Positions 1 to 7,104 of a DNA stretch of 31,695 nt are shown piece after piece. The translations under genes and the position numbers were made by a program. Source of the stretch: CAIPBY01 sp041671305 (GTDB lineage Bacteria > Patescibacteriota > Patescibacteriia > 2-01-FULL-39-33); NCBI GenBank assembly GCA_041671305.1, contig JBAZBX010000011.1, forward strand, positions 1 to 31,695, given 5' to 3'. A model generated the notes under the pieces. It did not search any database and was not told the origin of the DNA. It saw nothing but the letters and a program-made list of their open reading frames with translations. The stretch's first letter is position 1; each line of letters begins with the position of its first letter.

Positions 1-2
1 GA

Positions 3-860
3 TATGCTCAGCCGAGAGCCGTGGTTGAAGATAAAATAAACAGATGGAGTGGTATAGATCTTAGCGATAAGATGGTTGAAGCCGTAGGTGGAACGGAAAA
101 CAAGCACATGGGTGGTGCTTTTGTTACAAAGTCCATGGCAAATCCACAAAGAAATAGTGAAAAAATAAAATCAAATTTGCCATCAAGCGGTTCAAGTTCA
201 TCTGTTAAAAAAGAAGATACTAAAAAACCGAATAAGGGTGATGTTATTATAAATTGTAGTAGATGTGGCAAGGAGGATAGGATTAATTTCGTGCCAGATC
301 CGACTAGACCTGTTTATTGCGATGATTGCCTGAAAATAATTAGGGAAGAAAGAAGAAAAAAGACAGTAGAAAGAACACCTCAAATAGAAGAAAAAATAAA
401 AAAACTTGAAGAGGTAGTGCAGGAGAAGCCTTCAGCTCCATCTATTAGTTTGTTAGAGGCTTTGAATAAGGAGCCTGTGAATTTCAGTCATTCAAAATCC
501 GCTTCGAATATCAGGCCAGAAAAGAAGAGTCCTCCGATTGAACATAAGGTTGAGCGGAAAGATGAAATAAAAATAGAACCGAGAAAACAGGAGAAAACCG
601 TTGCTACAGAAATTAACAAGCCTGACCAGATTCAAAAAACAGAACCAAAACCCAAAAAAGAACCAAAACTAGAGACTAATCAAGATGGGTTTAAGGATGA
701 CGAGTTCAAGCTAGAATGGTATGAAGAGGCCAAAAAAATGCTCGGCATTGAAGAAAAACCGCGAGAAAGTGACGATTTTGATGACAGGAAAGAAAGCGGT
801 GATAGGAAAAATGAAAAAAATGATAATTCAGGACCAAGAACTCCTTCCTGGATGGATTAA
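3..860 (+). CDS. C-terminal part of a zinc-ribbon protein, cut by the window edge
   Basis: The reading frame is open to the left edge. A GTG at 21 could start it, but the codons before it (Y-A-Q-P-R-A) read as protein, so the gene probably begins outside the window. A CxxC...CxxC zinc ribbon (CSRC and CDDC, roughly residues 80-103 counted from the GTG) is followed by a long charged, Lys/Glu/Pro-rich, probably disordered tail ending in W-M-D. Nothing catalytic is visible. The start resembles, from memory, the tail of VirD4/TraG-like secretion ATPases of Patescibacteria, but this is a weak inference. The helicase gene follows after 5 nt, suggesting co-transcription. Confidence 0.6.
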   Translation, partial: YAQPRAVVEDKINRWSGIDLSDKMVEAVGGTENKHMGGAFVTKSMANPQRNSEKIKSNLPSSGSSSSVKKEDTKKPNKGDVIINCSRCGKEDRINFVPDPTRPVYCDDCLKIIREERRKKTVERTPQIEEKIKKLEEVVQEKPSAPSISLLEALNKEPVNFSHSKSASNIRPEKKSPPIEHKVERKDEIKIEPRKQEKTVATEINKPDQIQKTEPKPKKEPKLETNQDGFKDDEFKLEWYEEAKKMLGIEEKPRESDDFDDRKESGDRKNEKNDNSGPRTPSWMD

Positions 861-865
861 TTTAA

Positions 866-2914
866 ATGGCAAAATACATTCTCAAAAAGACAATTGATAA
901 TAAAAACTTAAGTCCCATTGATTTCCAATCAGAGCTAAACAGCGAGCAATTAAAGGTGGTTTTGGAAGGCGATGGGCCTTGTTTAGTATTGGCAGGAGCC
1001 GGATCAGGCAAAACTAGGACCTTGGTTTATAGAGTTTTTTATCTTCTCAAAAAGGGGATTGATCCCAAAAATATTCTCTTGGTGACCTTTACCAACAAAG
1101 CGGCCAAAGAAATGCTGGAGAGAATTGAATCCTTGCTGGGTTGTGAGGCAAGCGGAATATGGGGTGGAACTTTTCATCACATTGGCAATAGATTACTCCG
1201 AATGTATGGCAAAAGCATTGGCATAAATCAAAACTTTACTATTTTGGATTCTGAAGACTCTTTGACACTTATCAAAAATTCTCTATGTTTAGCACATCCG
1301 CCGGAAGATAAATATTTTCCCAAGGCCAAGGTGATAGCTGGGATTATCAGTCTTTCTGCTAATCTGTCTAGGTCAATTAAGGAAGTGTTGGAAGATAGAT
1401 ATGGTCATCTCAAAGAGGAATATTATCCGATTATTATAAATACGGCTGAAATTTATAAACAAAGAAAAGAGGTTTCTAATTCCCTTGATTTTGACGATCT
1501 GCTTCTTAATTGGAACAAACTTTTGACTAACTCGCCAGAAGTCAGAGAAAGGCTGTGCCGTCAATTTAAATATATTTTGGTTGATGAATATCAAGACATC
1601 AATCAACTGCAAAACCAAATCATAGTTAATATTGCGGAGCCTCAAAACAATGTTTTGGTGGTGGGAGATGACGCTCAGAGTATTTACGGATTTCGCGGGG
1701 CAGATGTTAATAATATCTTGCAATTTCCCAATATTTTTCCTGAAGCCAAAGTTTTTAGATTGGAGGTAAATTATCGGTCAACTCCGGAGATATTAGAATT
1801 AGCTAATTATTCCATTAATCAAAACAACAATAAATTTGAAAAACATCTTTCGGCGGTAAATGAGTCTAGACAAAAGCCCTCTTTGTCAGCTCTAACAGAC
1901 TTGTATCAACAAGCTGATTTTATCTGTCAGAAAATATTGGATTTACAGAGAGACGAGGATTATTCGTTAAATGATATCGCGGTTTTATTTAGATCTCATT
2001 TTCAATCATTGGAATTGGAAATGGAACTCAATAAGCGTAATATTCCGTATCAAATGCGTGGTGGTTTACGATTCTTTGAGCAGGCTCATGTCAAAGATAC
2101 TCTAGCACATTTGAGAATTTTGGTTAATTTAAAAGACCAAGTTTCTTGGCTGAGAATTTTGAGTATGCAACCAGGAATAGGTGATGCCACATCGGAACGG
2201 ATTTGGAATTATATTAGTGAATTTTCTAGTTTGGAAGAAATTATCAATTCTGATTTAAAGTTAGGTTCAAAGGCGCTCTCTGGCTGGCAGGGATTAAAAA
2301 GAATATTAGCACAATTAAAAAATATAGATGTAGATGATATTCCTACTCTTATTCAAACCGTCCTTGATTATGGCTATGAAAATTATCTCAAGGCAAATTT
2401 TGAGAATTATAATGATAGATTGGAAGACTTGGAGCAATTAGTGAACTTTACGGCTTCATATGATTCTACTGAAAAATTCTTATCAGAAACGGCCTTAACT
2501 GAAAAATTCAAAGGTGGTAGCAAAGAAGATTATCAAGATGGTGCAGAGGAAGCAGTTATTCTTTCCACTATCCATCAAGCCAAGGGCTTGGAGTGGAAGG
2601 CGGTTTTTGTAGTTGGCCTTTGCGACGGCCAGTTTCCTCACGCAAAAGTATATGATAAGCCACAGGAGATGGAAGAGGAGAGAAGACTGTTTTATGTGGC
2701 CGTAACCAGAGCCAAAGAACAATTATATCTGACATATCCTTTATTCGGGGTAGGTGATTCTATTGCCCAGCCTTCGCAATTTATAAAAGAACTGAAAAGC
2801 AATTTGTATGAAAAATTGGACATAGAAGAAGACGATGGCGAGGATGTTATTTATGTAGACGAAGAAGGCGAGAGAGCGCCTTCCAAGAGAAAATATTTGG
2901 ATTTTGAAATATAG
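866..2914 (+). CDS. UvrD/PcrA-type superfamily 1 DNA helicase
   Basis: ATP-dependent 3'-5' DNA helicase of the UvrD/Rep/PcrA family, acting in repair and in removing blocks to replication. Visible motifs in order: Walker A AGAGSGKT (about residue 43), motif Ia TFTNKAA, motif II VDEYQD, motif III GDDAQSIYGFRGA, motif IV NYRS, motif V STIHQAKGLEW and motif VI FYVAVTRAKEQ. At 682 residues it is close to family length; the end is acidic and probably flexible. No SD precedes the ATG. It follows the zinc-ribbon gene by 5 nt. UvrD, PcrA and Rep cannot be told apart here, so no symbol is given. Confidence 0.95.
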   Translation: MAKYILKKTIDNKNLSPIDFQSELNSEQLKVVLEGDGPCLVLAGAGSGKTRTLVYRVFYLLKKGIDPKNILLVTFTNKAAKEMLERIESLLGCEASGIWGGTFHHIGNRLLRMYGKSIGINQNFTILDSEDSLTLIKNSLCLAHPPEDKYFPKAKVIAGIISLSANLSRSIKEVLEDRYGHLKEEYYPIIINTAEIYKQRKEVSNSLDFDDLLLNWNKLLTNSPEVRERLCRQFKYILVDEYQDINQLQNQIIVNIAEPQNNVLVVGDDAQSIYGFRGADVNNILQFPNIFPEAKVFRLEVNYRSTPEILELANYSINQNNNKFEKHLSAVNESRQKPSLSALTDLYQQADFICQKILDLQRDEDYSLNDIAVLFRSHFQSLELEMELNKRNIPYQMRGGLRFFEQAHVKDTLAHLRILVNLKDQVSWLRILSMQPGIGDATSERIWNYISEFSSLEEIINSDLKLGSKALSGWQGLKRILAQLKNIDVDDIPTLIQTVLDYGYENYLKANFENYNDRLEDLEQLVNFTASYDSTEKFLSETALTEKFKGGSKEDYQDGAEEAVILSTIHQAKGLEWKAVFVVGLCDGQFPHAKVYDKPQEMEEERRLFYVAVTRAKEQLYLTYPLFGVGDSIAQPSQFIKELKSNLYEKLDIEEDDGEDVIYVDEEGERAPSKRKYLDFEI

Positions 2915-2954
2915 TTAGGTTGAATTTATCTGTAATTAAGGATAAAATTTAATT

Positions 2955-3503
2955 ATGGGAATAATAATACTCAAGGCATTCTACTTTGCTTTACCGGCTT
3001 ATTTCGGCAATATGGCTCCGGTTTTTTTGGCCAAACTCAAATGGTTTGAATTTTTAAATGTTCCGGTTGATTTTGATAAACGTATCGGAGGTCAAGCCAT
3101 TTTTGGCAACCATAAAACCTGGCGCGGGTTAATTTCAGCTCCCATCGCCGGAATTTTTATCTGTTTTATCCAGCTTTTGATTTATAAAATTCCTTTTTTT
3201 AATTCAATCTCTCTTTTTAATTATTCAGAACACTGGTTGTGGTTTGGATTTCTGGCTGGACTTGGGGCGATTATAGGCGATCTGATAAAAAGTTTTTTCA
3301 AAAGAAGGCTAAGAATTAATCCTGGAATGCCTTGGCCGATTTTGGATCAGCTGGATCTTACCATCGGATTTCTGGCTTTTACATTTTGGATAGTTCGTCC
3401 AGATTTATTCATTGTCTGGACTTTGTTGTTTTTGGGTATTATTCTTGGTTACGGATCTAATCTGATTGCATATGAATTAGGACTTAAAAAAGTTTGGTGG
3501 TAA
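2955..3503 (+). CDS. CarS-like CDP-lipid synthase (CDP-archaeol synthase family)
   Basis: A 182-residue protein with about five hydrophobic membrane segments. The signature is that of the CarS/DUF46 family: a GNHKTWRG stretch (about residues 51-58), GAIIGDLIKSFFKRR, and PGMPWPILDQLD. Family members transfer CMP from CTP to an archaeal-type or other phosphatidic-acid-like lipid at the membrane, giving the activated CDP-lipid for head-group addition. The family is best known from archaea but has bacterial members, so the substrate cannot be read from sequence. The diacylglycerol-kinase-like gene starts 10 nt downstream, so the two are probably one lipid-activation unit. Confidence 0.85.
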   Translation: MGIIILKAFYFALPAYFGNMAPVFLAKLKWFEFLNVPVDFDKRIGGQAIFGNHKTWRGLISAPIAGIFICFIQLLIYKIPFFNSISLFNYSEHWLWFGFLAGLGAIIGDLIKSFFKRRLRINPGMPWPILDQLDLTIGFLAFTFWIVRPDLFIVWTLLFLGIILGYGSNLIAYELGLKKVWW

Positions 3504-3513
3504 ATATTTATTT

Positions 3514-4407
3514 ATGAAAAAAGCTCTAATAATTTATAATCCATCGGCAGGCATAAACACCAAAAGTGATATTGGCGCTATGGTTATTAATCATCTTCAT
3601 AAAATTGGATTTGAAGCGGATCTTTTTTATTTAGACTCTGACTTTGAAAAGAATATTTCAGGATATGATTTTTTCAAAATAAACCTAATAGTAGCTATTG
3701 GAGGAGATGGCACAGTCAAGGTTGCTGGCAGAACCATAGTTCAAAATAAATTAGAAATACCATTGGCCATAATTCCATACGGATCTGCTAATGTAATTGC
3801 TTCCTCGCTCCGCATCCCTTTAAATACCAAGGGAGCTCTAAAGTTGATTGAGGTAGGAAAGCAGAATAAAATTGATTTAGGATTGATAAATAATTCCAAA
3901 TATTTCATTGTCGGCTTGTCGCAGGGATATATTTCCAAGGTGGTAACGGGAACTTCCACTAAACTCAAAAATAAATTTGGATCAATTAGTTATCTTATTA
4001 ATTTTATTTTCGGAAAAATACAAATAAAAAGGACAAAATATAAAATAGAAGTCAATAACAAAATTTTTTGGCTCAAGGGTAATAGTCTGGTGATATTTAA
4101 TGCCTGTAACTTTTATGGCCTTACAGCCAAAAAAAATATTAGCATTACTGATGGGATTTTGAATTTGTATGTTGTAACCAATAGGAATTTTTTTAACTTA
4201 ATTAAGGCGGGAATTTATCTTATATTTTTTCATGAGAAAACTAAATTATTATTTAATCTTGAGGGTAGTCATTTCAAAATTACTTTGAAAAATAAATCCA
4301 ATTCTTGTCAGATTGACGGGGACTGGGTGGATTTGCCGAGAACTATAGATATAAAAATATTACCCAAAATTTTAAGCGTATATTCCGGTCAAACTCGCCT
4401 TCGCTAA
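3514..4407 (+). CDS. Diacylglycerol kinase catalytic-domain protein (DagK/YegS/LCB5 family)
   Basis: Lipid kinase of the DAGK_cat family (297 residues), expected to phosphorylate a diacylglycerol-like or undecaprenol-like lipid from ATP. The N-terminus has IIYNPSAG and the nucleotide loop is IAIGGDGTVK (about residues 62-71), followed by IPYGSANVIA, all typical. The C-terminal half matches the beta-sandwich lid that contains the later SC-Q-I-D-G-D motif. It lies 10 nt after the CarS-like gene; kinase and CDP-transferase would act on successive steps of phospholipid activation. Its TAA stop lies inside a short dispersed palindrome (4396-4419), so the last residues (T-R-L-R) probably come from repeat sequence. 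Confidence 0.88.
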   Translation: MKKALIIYNPSAGINTKSDIGAMVINHLHKIGFEADLFYLDSDFEKNISGYDFFKINLIVAIGGDGTVKVAGRTIVQNKLEIPLAIIPYGSANVIASSLRIPLNTKGALKLIEVGKQNKIDLGLINNSKYFIVGLSQGYISKVVTGTSTKLKNKFGSISYLINFIFGKIQIKRTKYKIEVNNKIFWLKGNSLVIFNACNFYGLTAKKNISITDGILNLYVVTNRNFFNLIKAGIYLIFFHEKTKLLFNLEGSHFKITLKNKSNSCQIDGDWVDLPRTIDIKILPKILSVYSGQTRLR

Positions 4408-4419
4408 AGCTATGGCGAA
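4396..4419 (+). repeat. Short palindromic repeat carrying the stop codon of the kinase-like gene
   Basis: The stretch CCTTCGCTAAAGCTATGGCG (4398-4417) is flanked by TTCGC and GCGAA arms. It is closely similar to the repeat inside fmt (minus strand 20039-20016, CCTTCGCCAAGGCTACGG). The stop codon TAA at 4405-4407 is part of it. Confidence 0.65.
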
Positions 4420-4431
4420 TAAAATAAAATT

Positions 4432-5571
4432 ATGAAAAATAAAAAACCAAAAGTAGTCGTGGCCATGTCCGGCGGAGTTGATTCTTCGGTTGCCGCCGCT
4501 TTGCTCAAATCCCAGGGCTATGAGGTTTTGGGAATATTTATGCAATTCTGGTTTCCTAGTGGTGAAAAATACGGCGAGAATCGTTGTTGTAGTTTGAAAT
4601 CGTGGCAGGAGGCTATGCAAGTGGCAAAAATTATTGATATTCCGATTTATAAAGTTAATTTTGGCAAGCAATTCAAAAAAATGATTGTGGATGAATTTTT
4701 GAAAGAGTACAAAGCTGGTCATACTCCCAATCCTTGTGTGGCTTGCAATAAGTTTATCAAGTTTGATTTGCTATTGAAATATGCCAAGACGGTATTTGAC
4801 GCTGACTATCTGGCAACTGGTCACTATATCCGCTTAACGTCATTGCGAGCGAGCCCACAAGGGCGAAGTGTGGCAATCCCGCGGGATCCCCACGGTCGGT
4901 CGATTACGGCCTCCCTCGGGATGACAATGGAAATATCTAGGCCAAATGACTTGAATAAAGATCAAACATATTTTCTTTATAATTTAAAACAACAGCAGTT
5001 AAAACATTTATTATTTCCACTTGGTGATTATAAAAAAGACGAAATTAGAAAACTAGCCAAGAAATTAAAGTTGCCAATACATGATAAGCCGGACAGTCAG
5101 GAGGTTTGTTTTGTGGGAGCGAGTCACAATGATTTTTTGAAAAAATATCTCAAGCCAAAAATTGGTAAAATAACTGATGAGCAGGGGACAGTACTAGGAA
5201 AACACGACGGCTTGCCACTGTATACAATTGGCCAGAGAAGTGGTATTGGCTTGTCTGGGGGTCCTTGGTATGTGGCCAAGATGGATTTCAAAAAGAATGT
5301 TTTAATTGTTACCAAAAAACAAGAAAGATCTGAAATATTTAATAATGAATTGAAATGCTCAAAGGTTAATTGGATAATTAATCAGACAACTTTTCCTCTT
5401 AAATGTCAAGCTCAGATTAGATATCATGGTCAGGTGGCCAACTGTTTGATTGAAAAGAAAAGGGCTTATTTTATGGTAAAATTCCAAGAAAAGCAGAGAG
5501 CAATTACTCCAGGGCAATCAATTGTATTTTATTCTGGTAAAAATCTTCTTGGGGGCGGAATTATTAAATAA
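4432..5571 (+). CDS. mnmA: tRNA-specific 2-thiouridylase MnmA
   Basis: Adds sulfur to C2 of the wobble uridine of tRNA-Lys, -Glu and -Gln, using ATP and a persulfide relay. The P-loop MSGGVDSS is at residues 12-19. Both catalytic cysteines are visible: NPCVACNK (second Cys) and DSQEVCFVG. The ATGHYIRL and NKDQTYFLYNL blocks are present, as is the C-terminal beta-barrel. Between these two blocks lies an extra stretch of about 30 residues (about 137-166) encoded by a dispersed palindromic repeat that keeps the frame; this explains the 379-residue length against about 350-360 usually. All motifs remain intact, so the enzyme is probably active. Confidence 0.96.
   Translation: MKNKKPKVVVAMSGGVDSSVAAALLKSQGYEVLGIFMQFWFPSGEKYGENRCCSLKSWQEAMQVAKIIDIPIYKVNFGKQFKKMIVDEFLKEYKAGHTPNPCVACNKFIKFDLLLKYAKTVFDADYLATGHYIRLTSLRASPQGRSVAIPRDPHGRSITASLGMTMEISRPNDLNKDQTYFLYNLKQQQLKHLLFPLGDYKKDEIRKLAKKLKLPIHDKPDSQEVCFVGASHNDFLKKYLKPKIGKITDEQGTVLGKHDGLPLYTIGQRSGIGLSGGPWYVAKMDFKKNVLIVTKKQERSEIFNNELKCSKVNWIINQTTFPLKCQAQIRYHGQVANCLIEKKRAYFMVKFQEKQRAITPGQSIVFYSGKNLLGGGIIK
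4839..4929 (+). repeat. In-frame palindromic repeat inserted in mnmA
   Basis: This G+C-rich 91-nt block begins GTCATTGCGAGCGAG and ends GGGATGACAATG, with an internal inverted repeat around AATCCCGCGGGAT. Its first 42 nt match the intergenic block at 13110-13150 at 34 positions with one gap. Family members lack the encoded segment, so it reads as an insertion. Confidence 0.8.
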
Positions 5572-5584
5572 ATTTAAATAAGAT

Positions 5585-5614
5585 TTGACAAAACTGTCAA
5601 GATTGGACTATATT
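5585..5614 (+). promoter_or_regulatory. Promoter of the 46-codon cassette gene
   Basis: TTGACA at 5585-5590, an 18-nt spacer, then TATATT at 5609-5614. A leader hairpin (AAACCA 5628-5633, TGGTTT 5640-5645) lies close to the expected transcript start. Confidence 0.6.
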
Positions 5615-5661
5615 AATAATGACAAACAAACCAGCACCTTGGTTTAAGGAAGGAGTCACTT

Positions 5662-5802
5662 ATGCCCAAACAACAAAGACCTACGCAGTCTATGTCACCA
5701 GACGATCAGAAGGCATTACTTGAAAAGGTTTTCAAGCAGGTAATTGTTACCCAATCCCAAACGGGAAATAGTGGTGACAAAAAGAAGTCAAACAAAGAAT
5801 AA
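5662..5802 (+). CDS. Small cassette gene, 46-residue protein of unknown function
   Basis: The ATG follows a strong SD, GGAAGGAG, with a 5-6 nt spacer, which most genes here lack. The product is polar and hydrophilic: it begins M-P-K-Q-Q-R-P-T and ends in a Lys-rich tail, with a short amphipathic helix (D-D-Q-K-A-L-L-E-K-V-F-K) in the middle. It has no signal peptide and no cysteines. It has its own promoter, leader hairpin and a possible terminator, standing alone between mnmA and the GGDEF gene. I do not recognise a family. The strong initiation signals make it likely to be a real gene despite its size. Confidence 0.6.
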   Translation: MPKQQRPTQSMSPDDQKALLEKVFKQVIVTQSQTGNSGDKKKSNKE

Positions 5803-5803
5803 T

Positions 5804-5847
5804 GGGGTGTGGTCATTGCTTAGATGTCTACCCCCTTAATTTTTTTA
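5804..5847 (+). terminator. Possible weak terminator after the 46-codon gene
   Basis: GGGGT (5804-5808) pairs with ACCCC (5830-5834) across a long loop, followed by a T-rich run at 5839-5846. The stem is short, so this is tentative. Confidence 0.35.
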
Positions 5848-5869
5848 AATAATTTTTATCTCTATAAAT

Positions 5870-7003
5870 ATGAACAAGCCAGAACATTTAGCAGAAAATA
5901 ATGACGACAAATCAGGAGTTAATGGAGTCATGGAAAAAATTAAAGAAAAGAGAGCTGATTATGATCATAAGTTTGAGGGAAATGAACGGGGAATAATTAT
6001 ACATGAGATGATTGCTCACTGGCCGAAGGAAATGGCTGAAAAAGTTTTGAAATTTGAAAGAAGATTAATAGAAATTGGAGCCAAAGATGAAGATATACAA
6101 GAAATGGTAGGGGATAGGGTGGACGAAGTTGAATCATCGTTTTTGGACAAAAGATATAAAACACCCAACAGAGAATATCTTCAGCGGGAAATGTTTAGGA
6201 CCGTAGATAAAATATTTGATGGTGAAACTGACTACAATAAAACTAGAAATGTGGCTTTGATTAATTTTGATCTCAATGGATTAAAATCAGTCAATGATTT
6301 ATCGGGACACCAAAATGGAGATAAATATCTTCAAGCGGTAGTTGAGGTATTTAGAAGCGGCAAAATTTCTTCCATGTTGAGACAGGGTGGAATAGAACCA
6401 TTTTTTGCCACTTATGGTGGCGATGAATTTGCAGTTTTATTGAATGGCAATATGGATTTGACGAGCGAAGAGGCAATTACAGGTTTTGATAAGCCTGAAG
6501 GAATTCAGCTAGTTGATTGGATTACAGCACAATATCAAGAGGAAATATTTAATTCAGATTGTAGTGATTTGGTTGATTTCTCTGATCCGTCCGTGCAGAA
6601 AAAATTTAAAGGCATAAAAATTCCGGATAATTTCAAATATAGAGCATCGGTGTCCGGGGGTTGTGTTTCCTTGGCTGATATCTTGCTGGGTATGAATAAA
6701 GAGGAACGTGAAAGAATTTTGTCATTGGATTATGATAAGTTAATCAAAAATTTAGTCGGAGGCTTATTTGACGAGAGCGATAAATATGCTATGGAGAATA
6801 AAATAGAATTCAAACTTTCTTTGGAAAAAAACCATGACGAAAATAAAAGATTTTTAGCTATTCTTTATAAAAGAACGGATGAGGCCGTCAGATTATCTGA
6901 GGAAAATAGAAATCTTAACGCTCAATTGGCAGAGCAAGAAAAAACAATAGAGCAACAAAAGGCCAGGATTGCGGAACTGGAATTGCAATTAGCTCAAAAA
7001 TAA
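5870..7003 (+). CDS. GGDEF-domain protein, probable diguanylate cyclase
   Basis: A 377-residue soluble protein. An N-terminal helical region of about 120 residues precedes a GGDEF domain with the metal/substrate block FDLNGLKSVND and the active-site loop YGGDEF (about residues 183-188). The domain is stretched: about 70 residues separate the loop from the following strand (ASVSGGC), which is longer than usual. A C-terminal coiled coil (about 335-377, rich in E/Q/L) suggests dimerisation, which cyclases of this family need. It would make cyclic di-GMP from two GTP, if the stretched domain is functional. No membrane segment or recognisable sensor domain is visible. A terminator follows directly. 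Confidence 0.85.
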   Translation: MNKPEHLAENNDDKSGVNGVMEKIKEKRADYDHKFEGNERGIIIHEMIAHWPKEMAEKVLKFERRLIEIGAKDEDIQEMVGDRVDEVESSFLDKRYKTPNREYLQREMFRTVDKIFDGETDYNKTRNVALINFDLNGLKSVNDLSGHQNGDKYLQAVVEVFRSGKISSMLRQGGIEPFFATYGGDEFAVLLNGNMDLTSEEAITGFDKPEGIQLVDWITAQYQEEIFNSDCSDLVDFSDPSVQKKFKGIKIPDNFKYRASVSGGCVSLADILLGMNKEERERILSLDYDKLIKNLVGGLFDESDKYAMENKIEFKLSLEKNHDENKRFLAILYKRTDEAVRLSEENRNLNAQLAEQEKTIEQQKARIAELELQLAQK

Positions 7004-7016
7004 TCAGCTTACTCAG

Positions 7017-7050
7017 CTGTCTTGGCATACGCCTGGGCAGTTTTTGTTTT
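7017..7050 (+). terminator. Intrinsic terminator after the GGDEF gene
   Basis: CTGTC (7017-7021) pairs with GGCAG (7036-7040) and GGC (7024-7026) with GCC (7031-7033) around an ATAC loop, followed by TTTTTG and TTTT. Confidence 0.75.
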
Positions 7051-7077
7051 GACAAGGCTGTTTTTTTATATTAAAAT
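7049..7077 (+). promoter_or_regulatory. alaS promoter
   Basis: TTGACA at 7049-7054, a 17-nt spacer, TAAAAT at 7072-7077. It overlaps the end of the preceding terminator and leaves a leader of about 20 nt without an SD. Confidence 0.75.
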
Positions 7078-7104
7078 TAAGCATAATCTCTAATAATTCA
7101 TATT

